Assembly (NCBI GenBank): GCA_040954595.2
Contig: CM082586.2
Location: forward strand, 5,704,001-5,768,000
DNA length: 64,000 nt
Direction: 5' to 3'
Source of the DNA: Balanoglossus misakiensis
Lineage: Eukaryota > Hemichordata
Positions 62,741-64,000 of the stretch are shown in pieces (the stretch's first letter is position 1; every line of letters starts with the position of its first letter). A program made the position numbers and the translations under genes. The notes below the pieces were generated by a model, which saw only the letters and a list, made by a program, of their open reading frames with translations, ran no database searches and was not told the DNA's origin.

Positions 62741-64000
62741 TCTATCTAATAGGATCTATTTTGGTGTACAAGTTTTCTGTCAACACTCAGTCGTGTATAC
62801 ATAAACGTGACACCCGTACATATACACAGCGAATGTATTCTTTGAACTCGGCCTGTGTAATGAATTAAAAAGCAGCAACATATGCTGCACAGAAGCTTTG
62901 GGATTTAATGTACAAGGCCAATTTGAGTGTACAGTGAGAATTAAACATACATGGAATGCCAGCCAAGCTAGGTCATTGGGTCAGACTTAACACATATCGT
63001 GAAAGAGTTTGCCATCTGTCTTTAGAATTTGAACTTATACTTTACCATGGGAGTATACAAACTGTCTGTCGTATGAGCCAGTTGATGTTGCCTTAAGTTC
63101 AATTTACAGCAGTTTAATATGGAGTTTTACAATTTATTTCTCATTATTGGTTTGGTCAGTTATTGTTCAAATCATGATATATTTCCCACACCATAATCAT
63201 GGCACTGTATTGTCAAACCGATTGACAACTTTCATTTCTGAGTTTTCTTCCTGTTTTGTGCAGATGATCATATGACTCTGTGGTTGATCACGTAGAAATT
63301 CATTTCGTTAAGTTAGCATGTTGTGAGGTTCGCATAGGTATTTCCTTCGCAATTCCATGCAAATGTTCTTATTAGAAATGTTCAATTGATCAGTTGGGCA
63401 TTTAGTCAATAATATTAAAGGGACACTGAACACCTGATACCTGTCTTTGAAAAATTGTGTTGATGAGTATTTAAACTTTTTGGCACGTTTCTTTGCCTCT
63501 ACATATTTGTAACAGGCAGTATACTGGGACCAGTAATTATTGCATCACATTAATTTGATGGGATTCTGATCCATGTACCAGTATACCTGTGTTGTGCGTT
63601 TTGCAGTAACATGATGATTTGCATATCTAATGAACGTCTGCAATCAGCGGTATAAATCCAGAGTTACAAGTTCTATGGAGAGATATGCTTTGTACCAGTG
63701 TTATCATTTGCATATTCAATTACTGGGGATGTATGTACATAATTAACCAGGTCAAAATTAGCTGCAATTTGTGCAACAGATCATACAGCCTCATGTACTC
63801 GTTAAACAAGTTATAACAATTAACACAGCATGTATGTATATTTAGTTCACAATAGGCGTATATAATTTTAGTGATATTCAGCTCATGGACTTCCATTGGA
63901 AAAGCATATTAGAAATTCTGTCTAGCTGCGTGAGATTATTATCATTCACCTAGATAGCAAACACAATTTAAAGCTTAAAATAACCATCCACAGCATCAGT
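62741..64000. other. Upstream flank of gene A
   Basis: No exon is supported here. If exon 1 is right, this holds the promoter. No convincing TATA box or initiator was seen at a fixed distance. A run reading TTAAAGGGACACTGAACACC at about 63,416-63,435 resembles the ends of dispersed repeats but is single-copy in this window. Confidence 0.4.

Noticed and set aside
63870-63905. Minus-strand FPME segment resembling a Cys-loop
   Set aside because: No flanking cysteines and a stop codon three residues upstream in frame.

Overview
This is a 64-kb piece of an AT-rich animal genome. It has no bacterial-style operons and no long continuous genes. The genes that can be read are split into short exons with GT..AG introns, separated by large introns or intergenic DNA with microsatellites. 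The host is probably an aquatic invertebrate: the two clear genes are divergent pentameric (Cys-loop) receptor subunits of the GABA-A/glycine type that keep the ancient exon sizes of that family. I cannot name a species.

Layout. (1) 1-18,863, minus strand: the 5' part of receptor gene B. It has a signal-peptide exon at 18,808-18,863, an N-terminal exon at 9,883-10,040 and a 68-base exon at 7,186-7,253. The rest must lie left of the window. (2) 19,500-56,900: a gene-poor stretch of repeats and microsatellites, with a few weak single-exon candidates (29.6k, 37.9k, 44.1k and 50.6k on plus; 49.8k on minus) that I cannot assign to a family. One further plus-strand candidate exon (14.3k) sits inside the first intron of gene B. 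(3) 56,906-62,740, minus strand: receptor gene A, apparently complete in ten exons (about 504 residues). Its signal-peptide exon is the least certain part. (4) 62,741-64,000: its upstream flank.

Gene A has the Cys-loop, four membrane segments, and the Pro-Ala-Arg filter of chloride-conducting members, so it should form or join an inhibitory ligand-gated anion channel. Gene B is a same-strand paralogue with the same intron phases, so the window shows part of a locus of related receptor subunits. The ligand cannot be read from sequence. Both share an unusual extra cysteine, and gene A lacks the second disulfide cysteines of glycine receptors.

Limits: exons were found by eye from splice sites, phase matching and motifs. 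Short exons without a recognisable family will have been missed, and non-receptor candidates are uncertain.
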